A DNA stretch of 64,000 nucleotides, from positions 15,402,501-15,466,500 of the forward strand of contig NC_091106.1 in NCBI RefSeq assembly GCF_024713975.1, in the 5' to 3' direction. Origin of the DNA: Paralichthys olivaceus. Taxonomy: Eukaryota > Chordata > Actinopteri > Pleuronectiformes > Paralichthyidae. Under the pieces are notes generated by a model. That model saw only the letters and a list, made by a program, of their open reading frames with translations. It was not told where the DNA came from and made no database searches. The position numbers were made by a program, and so were the translations under genes. Below are positions 46,225-60,200 of this stretch, in pieces (the first letter of the stretch is position 1; each line of letters begins with the position of its first letter).

Positions 46225-47818
46225 TGCAGTAAGTGATTGGAATCATGTGCTTTCATGCTAAAACTTTTATCTTCTCTTCACTCCAGATTGTCATATACCC
46301 CACATTTAAGGGGTTTGAGGCAGTTCTCTGATGATCACAAGGGTCAAAGAATAAAGATGATCTTTAAGAACAGTGACCCAAGCTATCGTAAACCACTTTT
46401 TTTTTGTTTGAACCTGTGTCAGCACACAGGGTTAAGTGGCATGATATCAGATCGGTGAGCTACCAATCTATTAAGATGTGCAGGAAAAATCTGAATCAGA
46501 GTTCAACAATCCTAAGGGGAAGGTGACGACACTGTGTATCAGCCACTGTCCCTCAGGCAAAGCGGTTCACCATTTCAAATGTGACATGGACAGTTTTCTC
46601 AAGACGACCATGTGACTTTAATGACTCCTTTGGCCAGAGCAATTTCACTTTACTTTTTTCCCTCTACATCAAAAAACAGTACAACAACAGGAACACACTC
46701 AGCCACACAAAACAGGAGCATTCACTCTTGAACTGAAATTTATTTCATGCAAGATCTCTTTGACATCATGAATCACCTGCAGTTCAAGCGGCAAACGGAT
46801 TGAAAAAGAAGTCTGTCTTTACTCTTATTAGATTAAGTCCACGATGGAGCTAAGCCCCCTGCATGGGAAGTTCCATTTGCTTGATCTATTTCGACCAAAC
46901 TACAGCTGTGTCTAGTTAAGCTGAGTTTGATTATCACTGGCGCACATCCACAATAATACATGCAAACCAAGAACACATCTAACACCAACAGCGTAAGCCC
47001 CTGTAAGACCAGGACTCCGTTTACTAGGACACACAAGGTGTTCGGAACAGAGAGGAAAAACAAGCTAAGCAGGTGTTACTAACTGTGACAGTACAACTTA
47101 CTCGTGGCTACCTTGAGGTCACAGCTCATCATGGATGAGTGGAAACTGCAATCAAATCCTTCAACATTCATGAAAAGCAAACACCATGCAAAATAAAGTG
47201 AAGGCAATCAGCACAGAGGTCATCAAATTAAATTGCAGTGGAAAGACAGCTGACAAGTGAACGCTTGCCATGCATCACACGTACAGTAGCATTCAAAGCT
47301 CTGTCACTGCGTCTCTGCAGAGTCGTGCATTTGACGGTGCACTGGGGCCCTTCAGGCACATCGCGGCAGAACTCAACAAACAGCAGGTTGCACATGGGCT
47401 GAAGACTCAGTTACTTGCAAGAGATTTGTCGACAAAATAGAACTCTACTCTGGAGATGGGGAAGTATATCTAAATAAAAAAAGATCCACTGATTGATCCA
47501 CTGGCCCTGTACTCTCTCTCCCTCTCTCGGGTGAGTCACATCACTTTCAGCGACATTGTCAGAAGAGTAAGTTTGAGAGGGTCAGTGGTGCTTCCCACTT
47601 CCCACTGAAACAGACCCTCACCACAGATATTGGAATAGTGATTTGATTTGTGGTCCATTTCATTCCCATGAGATTGCGAGTAAGATTTATTGAGCATGAC
47701 TTTGCAAAACATGGACACACATGGTTAGAATGAGACACTGTTGTAAATTTTTGATGTGTTTCCTGTGTTGATTGCAAAGCCTTGTGGATGAAAAAGTAGA
47801 TATGTCTTACGTATTTTA

Positions 47819-47822
<4 letters not shown>

Positions 47823-47855
<33 letters not shown>
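47823..47855. repeat. (AT)n microsatellite
   Basis: About 16 AT units, self-complementary, in the large intergenic gap. Confidence 0.95.
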
Positions 47856-47857
<2 letters not shown>

Positions 47858-50800
47858 TCTCTTCAGGATCACAATTATCTCTACAAATTTGAATGTACAC
47901 ATGTCAGACAGAAATAAGGTTGAATGTTTATACAAGGCTCATTTGAGCTCTGGCTCTTTGTGATATGTATTTTAGCCACAAATGGTCTTGTGGATTTAAG
48001 CCAAATGCATGTTGGGAGATATGGACTAATGCACTTTAGGTTTCAGTCCTTTCATGGGATTTGTTGACTGGCAGTGCTTTTATCGTTGCTCTTGGATGTG
48101 AACCACCGGAGAAGTGGTGAACCTTCACAGTAAGCAGCCCTTCAGCCTGTAAGCTTAAATGTCATTACAATTAATTAATTACAAATAGTTTTAACAATTA
48201 ATTGTTATAATTATGTAGACTTGTGTAGAGAGTGTAGTCTTACAACCACACACACACACACACACAAATTAACAAGCTCCAAACCAGTCGCCTGTGAATC
48301 AGGAACAGTATTAGTAAGATATTATCTGGAAGACATTTACTTGCACACATTGACCTTTTCTTATCTGACTAATGCATGGTGTGTGTCCCTCATATTGCTT
48401 CACTATGAGCTTAGTCATGTTTCTCCAAACTGAGCCATTAGATTGCTGTTTAGTGTGTCCACAGCCAGTGAGGGTTGTGGCCTCTTATGATAATTTTCTT
48501 GCAGCCTTGTTGGTCAATGTTTGGAAATGTTTATGTATCATGACCAGGGCCCTTGCTTATTGTCCCCATTAGTCTGTGGGCACTGGCCCCTGTGGCTGAA
48601 GTGTTAGGGCTGACGTGTTTTCCCGTACCTCACATTACAGTACCAATACAGGAAAATTCTATAAGATTACATCTGAAAATTAATCCATACTCATTAATAC
48701 CATGCAGGGGAAGGTACGAGGGGAATCTGTAATTGGTTGATCGATGATCACAATAAAACTCTCCCAGTGGGACCGGGTACAGAAGGCATTTGAAAGCCTC
48801 ATCTCTTCAGTGCAAAGAGAAAAGACTCTGAACCCCCAGCACCCAGGGATTCTGGTTGCAGGCTGTAATAGTACCAGTGCTGTGTCATGTATCTTCATTC
48901 AGATCAATGCCTGATGCCTGAAGTTTTTTTGGGAATATGTCAGTATGTATGACATTTCCTGGTCAAACCTAAGTTGTATCTTCTTTACAGTAAAGTGAGG
49001 TAACATTCCAGATTGGATTAAAATATCACAAACCTGGCACAACATTCCTTTCATTTAAATTATTTTGATGTTTCTGGAATGGTCTTTTTGTTGTGTCCCA
49101 TGAAATACTCTGCTTGCAAAAATTATGTTGCAGTTGGATGAACTCCTGCCATGATGAAAACAGATATCATTTGGCATTCCCGCAATGCTTGACTTTTAGC
49201 AGTCCTATCAGATGTAGATCTGCTGGTTAATGATGTGGAATTTTCCTGGTTTTCTTTTATTCTGCCACATCTTCAGTGTGACTCAACTTTTCACAATAAG
49301 CCTGATTATGCCACCAACTGTGATACGCCATTTTTGCATGAAACATATCCACTGAAAATCCATCTTTAAGTCTAGCGATCAGCATGCCTGTAAGTTGGCT
49401 CTAAAAATTTAGCTGGAGTATTCATTGACAGCTGCACTCAGCTTGGATTCACACCAATGTTGATCCAGACTCTCAGCAAAAAGCCCTTTCATAACAAATC
49501 AGGATGTACATAGCCTGCAGTAACCCACTTCTATGCCCTCGGTCTGTTTGGGTCATTTTTTCCCAATTCTCACTACACGAAGCTCCGTTAATGCATCATT
49601 GTCCTCTCCAAGTGTGAAAGTAGCACAATTATTGGTTTCAAGACAAAATGAAAACAGTTTTCTTATGATTATACGTAGGCCAGCCATTTTCTGCCTTCTC
49701 TCAAAAGACCAGTATGAGGGTGCTTCCACTATCAGAAGGAAATAAGCTTTTCCCTACACTCTCCACTCCATTTCATGAAGACACAGAGGCAAGGTTCTCC
49801 TCCGCAGATCATCAGATAGATAGGTCCAGCCAGGAGCAACCATGTTCATCAAACAAATGACTATTAGACATCAAACCAGGGCAGTCAAGGCCACCATCTC
49901 TTAATAGCAGTTTAATGTGCTCTTCCCTAACCTCACATGGCCCACAGCTTTGCCGGCAAGACGCCATGTGACAGCAAATCATTAGTCGATCATGAATAAT
50001 GATCCTGATTTCAGGCTTGGTTTGTGCTCACCAGACAACAATCAGATTAATACTGTTCCTTTAACAGTTTAAAAGAACAACCGACCATTTGTCCCCCTGA
50101 CCTTTGTTCTATTGGCGTCTCAAAAAGCCAGTGGTTGAACTGAAGTTGTGTGTTTTAATTTTGAAGCACAACCCTGTAATTCATTGTTGTGAAAAATGGG
50201 TCGTATTTTTCCCTTTACAAGATATAAATTGTTTGTTCTTTTTTTATACCTATTCAGCGTTCCTGCTCGTCAATAATTACCATTTTTCCCATGGAAAAAT
50301 TCAAGCATGATAATGTTGCAGGGCGTAATTACGCACAGCGTAGACGTCATTGAAATCTTTGTCCCGCTGAGCAAAATATACAGTTTTTGACTCATCTGAC
50401 ATAAATCATCCATTCCACAATGTCATGAGAAGTGAAGCCTGATTCTAGCCACTGTGGAACAAATAAGCGAAGCAAAGCATGTGTCCTCATTACATATAAA
50501 TTCCGTGCCAGCACCTTCCATCAATAACAATCTCACCAGCTAAAACACCTGCAGGATTGAGGTCTGTGTCGATCACCATCTGCAGTAAACAGACGGCACA
50601 TTGTCAGACACTCTGTTGATATTAGAAATGTATTTTTGAGTACTTTAAGATAGTGAGTGTATCAAAGGTAAAAAGAGACCAAATTTATGGCATAAATCTA
50701 CTTGTGACACCGCTTCCACTGTCAGAGATATTCTATCCTTAATCTTCTTTTATAACTTCAAATTTCTTTTAGGCCGAGTGTGATCCAACAAAGTCAGGTA

Positions 50801-51981
50801 CATTTGAAAATTGTTTATAAATTAATCTAAAACAAAAAGGTCAATAAATAATAGCACTATTTTGACCTATGTTATCATGTACGTGCTGTTTTGACCAACC
50901 TTGTTCCTTTACACTCTATTGTTTTGGTCATTTATTGTGGGCTGGACATTTGCAGCACAAATCCAATGAGCCCCTCTGGTGCAAAGCAGAGGCCTTCAGA
51001 GTAATAGAAAATTAAGTGTTCTGGTTTGCTGGCTTCGGAAATAGCTTCCCCTCCCGGGGATAAGAGAGGGGAAAGAAAAATAAGAGACGTCTGTGTGTGT
51101 AAAATGTTTAAGGCCCCTCAGGATTACAGTTCTAATAAAAATACTTACCCATTCTGACAGAAATGCTAGATTCTTACACGCACATTTGCTTGTGTATGCA
51201 TGTATAACGTTGCATTGTTGTACTTAACTATTTTGAGGTGTAGAGATACAAACATATTCATATTCAAAAGATTGTTCTCATTGAGCTGCTGTGTTTTGTT
51301 GAATAAAGCCCAAGACAAACTGAGGTGATGTCAACCAGTCAGAATATATATATATTTATTGTGTGTAGATATTTCCAACTGAGGTAGCTTCCAGCATGAC
51401 CTTTAAAATGACAAGTTGACCTGTTGCTCATTGTAAATTCAAACATGTGAGCTCAAAGTGCATTACATTGGGGGACTGTTGTGGTCTTTGGTCTCTAACA
51501 AGCAACCTCCTGTTGCAATGATGACCACCCTCTCTCAGGTGAGGAAAGGGGAAAAGGTATCATAGTAATAATGGAAAGACACTGAGAAACAAGTTATTTT
51601 GTGTTTTAGATTGAGATTGCAGGGATGGAAAAGGGTTTTCAATAAAGTAACACAGGTGCACTTTGTTTCAAGTCAGAGGTCAGGGGGGAGATCATGTCAT
51701 GAATGAATTGGCTTTGAAGGTAGACAAGGACAAATAGAGGGATGTAAATGAATAATCCAGAGGAAACGAAACAGGAGGAAATGAGGAAAAGGTGGATTCC
51801 ATAGAAATGGAATTGAAACAGAAAATAATTTCATACATTCAAATGTAGACAACACAAGCAAAGCATCATGGACTTTCAATGATTTACTGAATTTGTAATA
51901 TTGATCGAGGCTGCACCTCACCCAGATCTGATCAGGAGGCCTATGCTTGATCTGAACTTGTTTCTTTTTCATATCTGCTTT

Positions 51982-52016
51982 AGATGCAGGAGGGAGCCGC
52001 CTTCCCTCCTGCATCT
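51982..52016. repeat. perfect inverted repeat, 14-bp arms, 7-nt loop
   Basis: Arms AGATGCAGGAGGGA (51982-51995) and TCCCTCCTGCATCT (52003-52016) flank the loop GCCGCCT. GC-rich in AT-rich surroundings. It could form a strong hairpin; no gene is adjacent. Confidence 0.85.
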
Positions 52017-54018
52017 TCCTCTTTTCTTCTTCCAAGTGTCGGCACCCGCCCTCCCTTAGGTCCCCTGCTCATAATGCAACACCTTTCTAATGCAGGACAT
52101 TTCTAACCCAATGCCTTGGTTTGATAAAACCTTCACCGAAGAAACTGTATGGTTGTAGTGTGCTCCTCATGAATTTCTCTCAAAATGAAGGGAAGAACAG
52201 ATAATCTCTGTTTGACTGGGTGGAGATCTTTTGTCTCTGATGATCAAAGTAAATGTTTCACATCCTTCAGCTGAGTCACTCCTCTAGCTACAGTTAGTCT
52301 ACCTCTGATCTCAACACTTTGACCTCTTCACCCAGCAGATCTTTTGTTTAAATTTCTGATTGAAGCTTTTGTGGATTCATTGTTTTCCCAATGCGTGGGA
52401 TAGAATGATTGAATTAAATCTCAGCTTCAAATCGAATATATTACTTTTCATCAAAAACAAAGTAGTTCCTCATTATGTAGATCAGCAAATCATGTGTCTC
52501 AGTTTTCATGTGGCATATCATTGTGTAGTCTTGTTTAATAAGGTAGGAAGATATATCCTGTGAAACTGAGAGTATGTCAATATTACTGTTCGATTATGAA
52601 GTATTCTAAATACATTTTTCCATGGAGCAAAGAACACGTCATCTCCAGAACCTAATGTGTTTGCCTGTGAGTCTCATCACAACCTTTGAACATAGAAGAA
52701 AGCACACACTCATATAAAATGCTATTGGTGACAGGTCCACTCTCGCAGACATATTCAGTTTTGAACAGCTAATGGAAAATGCTTTGAAGAGTCCATCTGG
52801 GCAGAAGCTGATCTATGATCTAAAAGCAGGGTGCAGATTCAGTCTGAAAGCCTAAGTCATTTGAGAGCAGAGCAGTATAAAATACTCCTTTCAGGAAATG
52901 TATTAAATATATGTTTACTATTCACTATTCGGTAGTGGATAAAGTAAGTGTTATTCCATGTTGGTCAGAAAAATCTCTTAAAACACTGAAAAAGTGAAAA
53001 AAATCAGAGATGAGTCGGAAGCTGTCTATGTCCATGATGCTATCTTGGAATAATTGCATATATTGGAAATTTAAGTTCACCAGGGAAACAGGCCTTGAAT
53101 GTTTTCTGACATTTTACATTTTACACTAAGTCACAGATCAGGAGTCTTCTGTCAGAACAGTATTCATCAGTATTCACAACATCCTTCACAAGCCATACCA
53201 TTTTTTTTTACATATATCACATCAACCCCCATAATGCAGTTGGAACTGCTTCTGTTTAGCAAGGTGTCTGATTGCATGTAGTAGTGATGATGCTACTCAC
53301 AGCAGGTTTAAGTCAAAACACCTTGTCTTTCTAAAGAATTAACTCCTTCGTTATGTCAAACTCTGCATCGATCCCTCACAGAAACTTTTGTTGCTTCATT
53401 GCAGGCCAGAAAGAGAAACTGGTTATTCCTTGTGTTTTTTCAATATCTTGTGTTACTTCAGTAATCTGCTCTGTGACTGCACTTCCAGACAAACTGACGC
53501 TGAACAATTTGCCTGTGTCATATTGTCTCTTTCAGAATACAAAATGAGTGTTGACCTTATCCAAGACCTTTTGTTCTTGCAACACATTTTGTTAATCTGC
53601 ATGTTTCAAGCCACAATGATGCTTGACACACTGCACATTGGGATCACTTGCTTGTCTTTTACTTTGACACCTTTGTCATCTACTTAAACCTATGAAAGGA
53701 TGTGTGATGTCTGTTTTGGTGTTTCGTTGGTCACACATAAGAGGTGATACAAAACTGGGTGAGACAAAGGTTGTATCACTTACTTTAAATGCTACATGTT
53801 AAACCAGGCAAGTCAAGGCTGCACTGAGACTTAATATTTTAGACTCGTGCAATCGAATGACTCAAGAGAAGCAAAGATGCATCACTGTTATTGTGCAATT
53901 AATGACAATGTGATTAAAAAATCTTGACAGCTGGAGGAAGCACAAAGATGACCTCTTAATTTCAATTCCATTTTTAAAACGCACTTCTACTGAAACTCTT
54001 GATGTTACCTAGTAGTTT

Positions 54019-54222
54019 GTTTATTTTAATCATTTCATTCACATACCTTATTTATAGTGATAGAAGTACCCCAGAACGTACTTCAACCAGAAAGTCCATT
54101 ATTATTTATCTGAGTTTTTTGTTTACTTTAATTATTTTATTTTATTTACCATATTTAATGCTTATAGAAGTACCCTAGACTGCCCTCTACCAGAAAGTCC
54201 ATTATTGTTTTATCTGAGTTGT
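54019..54222 (+). repeat. two-copy tandem duplication, unit about 103 nt
   Basis: Both units carry TAGAAGTACCC, ACCAGAAAGTCCATTATT and TTTATCTGAGTT in the same order with 102-104 nt spacing. Diverged, so not recent. Confidence 0.75.
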
Positions 54223-54476
54223 TGTTGTATCTATTGAGAAACTGAAATAAGTCTTGAGTGTATCTGGACTATTAATTCATTTCATCATGTCTTTTTTTAG
54301 ATTTGTTGTACTTTCTAACTGTGTTTTAAAAAAGGGTTATTGAAAACGAAATATATTTTTTATAATTAATGCTGCTGCTTCATGATTGTAGGCAACCTGG
54401 CCAAGTTTAGCTGGACACAGAAGACAAAAAGAAACATTTTTAAGCATCCATGTGAGCAGGATTTAAGACAACAGTG

Positions 54477-54478
<2 letters not shown>

Positions 54479-54521
<43 letters not shown>

Positions 54522-54533
54522 TGTGTGTGTGTC
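54479..54533. repeat. (GT)n microsatellite
   Basis: About 55 nt of GT with one T interruption, in the large intergenic gap. Confidence 0.95.
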
Positions 54534-57151
54534 GGCCTGTTTGTTGATTTATTTCTCCCTCGTGTCAAGTGAGGGAGGTTTAATAGATTCTGCTTTTTCT
54601 TCCTCCCCTTCTTTCCACTTTGTTGTGTAGCAGACACAGGGTTAAATCTCTGAAAATCAATTTGTGAAACCATCAAACCCCACTGCGCAACAGAACCTCT
54701 TTGGCTTTATTTTCTACACAACACATTCAGCTGCATTCTGTATTTTCATGTAGTTTTCATCAGGTGGTCATTACAATGAAGAGCATCGCATTCTCCTCAG
54801 ACGAAACATAGTTGTGGCATCAGTTGTTGAACTCAGGTGCCTTTACAATGGATGAGCAGCTCACTCTCTCTGTATCCATGTTCATAGGGTGTGTCTGTTG
54901 AGCTGCAGGGGCTATGTATGGATGTGTTTTCCTCCCTTTGTGCACAATGTTTGAAAGAGCCGCTAAATCTTTGTGCTACACTTTAATCTCCCACCACCAA
55001 AGACTGACTGTGTGAGGCGGGGACTATTCTGGGATGGCGTCCTTATTGAACTGTTTGTGTTTTCTTCCCAGGGTGATGGGCTCCACATCCTTGTTATTTC
55101 TATTTGACCACCAGGGGGTCCAACATAACATGTTTGTTCTGATTTTTCTGCAGCTATGTACGAAACCCACGTCATAAGTGGGATCTGGAACATGGGACGT
55201 TGATATTTCACAGCATGTGTACATCAAATCTGTAAGCAGTTTGATTAGTCCAACCTACTCCTCACCATGTTTTCCAAGTACAGCAAATTGTCCACTTACA
55301 AAAAAAGATCCCACTTTGCTGTGTCACAGCAGCAGACTTAGGTTGATGTATAGTGACCTCCTGTGTTGAAATGGTAAAATACACACATGCTGGCAGCAAC
55401 AATGATGTTTGTTTTGGCTCGATGAGCAATAGCAATTATTTGAAAAAAAAATAAAAATTTTGTAGTTTAATTAAATAATAATAACAATAAAAAATAATAA
55501 TGATGGATTAATCTAAAAATAATCTGTGCTATTATGGCAATGGCTTAAAAAGCAGAAGTTGAAACTAGATTATAAAAATAATAAAGATCACACTGAATCT
55601 ATAAAGAAGTTACACATTCAATCATTATGGTTAAACTCCAGCATACATTCTTTTCCTTCTTTGTTTAATTTATTGGCTCATTTCAAGGTGCATTATCAAC
55701 TGTGTCTTCTTCTTCTAATGACAAAATGTCCTACTTCAAACATGAATAATAATACTTTAGTAGTTTAGTAGTTTATATAACTAAATGACATCTGTGTATT
55801 TTTCTTTTGAATCAAAGCAATCCGGTCTCTAACACATGAACTATACTAAAGAGTAGGCAGTGAGAAAACAACATTTGAGATACATTAGATGTCGATAATG
55901 CACCGTGTTAATGGTTTCCACTTAACTTTCTTGCTTCATGACACTGTGCTAACCAAGGTAACTGCTCAGGGTTGTGGGTCATATTTCCAGATCTCACATG
56001 TTATACTGGAATTTATCCCACTTACCATCATTTTGAATTCTTCCAAACAGTCAAACTGTTTTTTTTGAAGTAGTAATTTGATGTAGACATACTTTGGCTT
56101 GAGCCAGTCATTTTTGTCACTGATAAATGTTCTCAGAGATGCATGAGGTCTGCAAGCCACAATGTGACACTGAGCAGTGAAGGTGGTGACTGATTCACAC
56201 TCAGTTCACACTCAGGAACTGCATGTGCTTCTATGATAGCTCAAACTATCTCTAACTTTTGACAGATGAGTGGACAGGGAGGAAATCAGTAAAACAACAC
56301 CAGGCAGAAAAAAGACCTTTGACCTAAAAAACAGTCTATTTTCTCTTACTGTGTCACTCCCTTTAATATTTAAACAGGCAGTGTTTTCAGTGTCTGACTG
56401 TTTGGTTGTTAAGGTTTGGTAGAACAGCTGCTGTATATTTCTTCCATGTTTTTAATACATCTCAGGAAATAGACGCTAGTTTAACAAGCCAGTAAACTAT
56501 TGCTTATAGCTTGTAATACACTGAGTTATAAAATATCATTGTAATTAGACAGAATCATTTTATGATAATAATTTGAGTCTAACTTACTTTTCTACTTTTT
56601 TGGTTTCCCATCCAAGGTAATTATACAATCCAGTGTCACTAATATTAAAACATAAGTTCTCTCTCTATTAGCATTAACTACATTACACATATTATTACTG
56701 TACGATAGGATTTAGACACAGTGCCATTATTAGGTTTCTTTTTTAGCAAACTGTTCTTCCCTATTTCACTTTCAAGTTCTTGCCCTAAAGTTGCTGAATT
56801 ATAAAAAATAAACCACAATACTTAACCTTGAAACATTCTTGATATTGAAAATATATGAATTATTCACTGTGTAATGTCCATGATGTTATCAAGTCATTAC
56901 TCCCAAGATGTTACACCTTATAACCTTGAAACTGACATCAGACATTAGTTTGAAATTTTAATGCTGTTAAATTTGTCTTTGGTTAGTAACATACTTCACA
57001 GAAACAATATAGTTTGTTGGGGTAGAGAAGGTAGATGAAGTTATTATTGTTGTGTGATGGCACAGCACCACATTAACATGTTTTAGTTGTTAGTTGACAC
57101 ACTGTTCAATGTACTGACTGATCCATCAAACTTTTATAATCAGACTGCCTG

Positions 57152-57291
57152 TTATTTGCCACTCTTTGACACCGCCTGTATCGCCTTGATCCACTCCTTT
57201 CTCTCCTCGCTAGTGGCAGCTTGGAGGAAGTAGTGGACCTCATCCGATGTGATGATCTCGAAGAGGTTGCCATCAACGTCGTATTTTTTGG
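57152..57291 (-). CDS. plek: plek exon 9: PH2 C-terminal helix and stop
   Basis: Two bases, 45 codons and TAA: KKYDVDGNLFEIITSDEVHY through WIKAIQAVSKSGK. Confidence 0.96.
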
Positions 57292-60200
57292 CTGGAGAGA
57301 CGAGAAAGGGAGTTAAAAAGGGAAGGGGAAGCGAAACACACTGGCAGTAAACACTATTTATATTTGCTGGTGGCAGAAGGAAAGCAGACAGACGACATGT
57401 GTCCTGTGGCAGTGTTGTCACTTACCATCAGGGACAAACTCCACCGCTGTAACCACGGAGCCGCGGAGATGGATGGAGCCCAGAGGGTCATCACCCTGAC
57501 ACAGAGAAAGAAAGGAAGAACGTAGGAGCAGGAAAATACACAGACGTTTTCATTCTGGATTTGAGCACTGCGTGTGGGTGAGGGTAACTGCTCACTCCTT
57601 CTTTACCTTTGTGGGATCATAATAATGAACAAAAGCAGGGTCATCTCTCAGGATGAACTTTCGCACCTTCCAGTTTTTTCTCCTATGTCCCTGTGATAAA
57701 AGAACACGGAAGAAATAAATAAAAATATGAGTACATTTCCTCTTTCAGCAGATTACTCTAGATCTGGCCTGCTGAGTGTTATGTTTATCTATAGTGTTTG
57801 GGTGTGGCGATTAATATAATAGGTGTCATGATTTGCAGTGGGACAGTTAAGCAGAGATGGTTTCTCATCTGGAGATTCTTATTATAATATTTGATCTAAG
57901 TCTAAGATCTAAGTTGTGTAAATCAACAGTGTCAGAATAACGCAATCAAACTCACCTGTTTGAGTAAACACCCTTGTTTTATGATATTTCCTCTGAATTC
58001 CTCCTTCACAAGCACATCTTCATCACTGGAGTAGCCTTCACAGAAGAACCCACTGTCGGCCTGTCACACAGAAACATAACCATGCAAACATAAATATATA
58101 TTAGAACCCAACCGATATAGATTAGTCTCTAATACCTGTACCAATAGAACTTGGACAAAACTACATGAACTTTCTTCATTCTTTATTCTGTAAAATAGGT
58201 TTTCATATATGCGCTTTTTCATTGTTCTCCTGTACTTGTCTTGAAGTAAAAAGACAAATAAATACTTTCCGTGCATTAAAAAAGATGACATAGTTTGTCA
58301 AATAGTACTTTCTGACTCTCATCTGAACTTACAAAGTAGTACAGAGCGTTTGTCTGATCTAAGAAGGTTGTCAGCTCTCCACTCTCTGCTCCGTCTTTGG
58401 CCTGGTCACCTGCAGGCTGCACAAAACCCTCATTCAGGAGCCCTGCTGCTAACATAAGGGCCTCAGGTCTGTTTCTTGCTTTCTCCTTTGAAATCAGCCA
58501 ATCCACCACTGTCACACCTGAGACAAAACAGTGAGGGCGAGAAAAATGCTGAGACCATTATGAGGTTAAAGAGAAAACAGAAATTCTTCCAAACGTGTAG
58601 CATCAATAAAACCCAGACCACAGTACCAGTGAAACAATGATTGAAGATTCGGTTCGCCTGCTCCAGTTTCAACTCTTTCACTCCATCATCCTGGTCTTTC
58701 ATCAGTGTGTACAGCTCACTGCGAAAAACAAAATGTAAATCCAACATGTCTTCATATCTACAAGAAATATACCAAAGTCTTCTCTAAAAAAATTCCCTTT
58801 AAAAGAAACGCTCTGTGATGGTGAGTAAATACTTGAATCCCCTTTGCAGGTTTCTGATCAGCCACAGACTTTTCAGTTAACAGCAGCTTAATCTTAACTG
58901 TGACTCAATTTCATGATTGGCTAATTCTGCCAGTAACAGAATTTCACCAGCAAGATGTCTCAGAACGTACGTGAGGTTTATCGTTTCAGCCAGGCGGATG
59001 GAGCGTCTAGTCGACTTCCTGGCAAACTTTTTCCCCCCCTGCAGGCAGGTAATGGCCCTCTTGATGTCCTTGACCCAAAACTCTCTCTCCTCCAAGTATG
59101 CAGCTTGGAAGAAGTGATCCTGCTTCTTTTCAGTGGTCAACTTGAAAACCAGCTAAAAGAAGCATTATCAGTCAGTCACGCTTTTAAAATGTTTTTTCCT
59201 TCTACTCGGATTTTCTCTTAGATATGATGAAAATCAACACCAATAACAGTTCTTAAACTTTGACATAGACATTGATTAAATCATATACTTCAAACATTCT
59301 TACCGTCCTTTTTCCAAAATCCTGATACGGACTGACGAGTGTTGCTCCCTTCAGTGGGATCATTCCTTTCGGAGAACGGTCTGTTTTCTTTTTGAAGAAT
59401 TCCACGCCATCTTCCGACAGCACCACCCACATGGCCTTCCAAGAGTTCAGCACTGTACCCTGGAGATCAGTGAGACAGGTGACCATGTATACATATTATT
59501 ACATTGGTCCAAAAGTAAAGTTTGTGGCACTTGTCCATTCTTAATTATTCAATAGTTTTACACCTGGATGTTACAGTTTTTTTCCTGGACTAATTTTTCT
59601 ATTGAATTGAGTGTTTCACGTTAATTTTACTTTCATGACACACACCCACATGTGTCATGAATGAGCTCACACACCACTCATCAACTTCCAACACCTCTGA
59701 CTGTTCCGCCACTCTGTCCATGATGAAGAATGTTTTATGTCAACGCCTTTTGTTGCTACCATTACGCAGCTGTGGCACCCGTAAAGTTAAAATGCAGAAG
59801 ATTTCACCAAAGTGCTTTGGAAGAAAATGAAAAGAACATAAAATGTATATAGGGGAATTCAGTAAGATACACACATTTTAATACTAAAACTGGGCATGGA
59901 AAGCAGATTAATTTAAATAAAGTTTATAGATAGGCATGAGGTTTGCATGTTGGGGGTGTTGGCGAAAACAAAAAGCACAACTGTCTCCGCCTAAAAAAAC
60001 TGTGGTTTCTAAGGAGAAGCAGCAACTTTGAGTTTTGGTTGCAGCTGAGGAACAGAATTATGTTTCTGTGAATTATGCAGCAACGTTCGTCACCGGCACA
60101 ACTCTTCCTGTAGGTGGTGGTTTGACGATGAAAAATAAAAAAAACCTTTAACATCCCTGTTTGACCACATCATTATTTATTTAGTTTATTGCAACTTTGA

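Larger units (their letters stand above)
45831..57151. other. large intergenic gap between prokr1 and plek
   Basis: About 11 kb, AT-rich, with only short frames that resemble no family I know. It contains microsatellites (46180-46224, 47823-47855, 48248-48267, 54479-54533), a perfect inverted repeat at 51982-52016 and a tandem duplication at about 54019-54222. The plek 3' UTR must occupy its right edge, but I see no convincing poly(A) hexamer near the stop. Confidence 0.6.
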
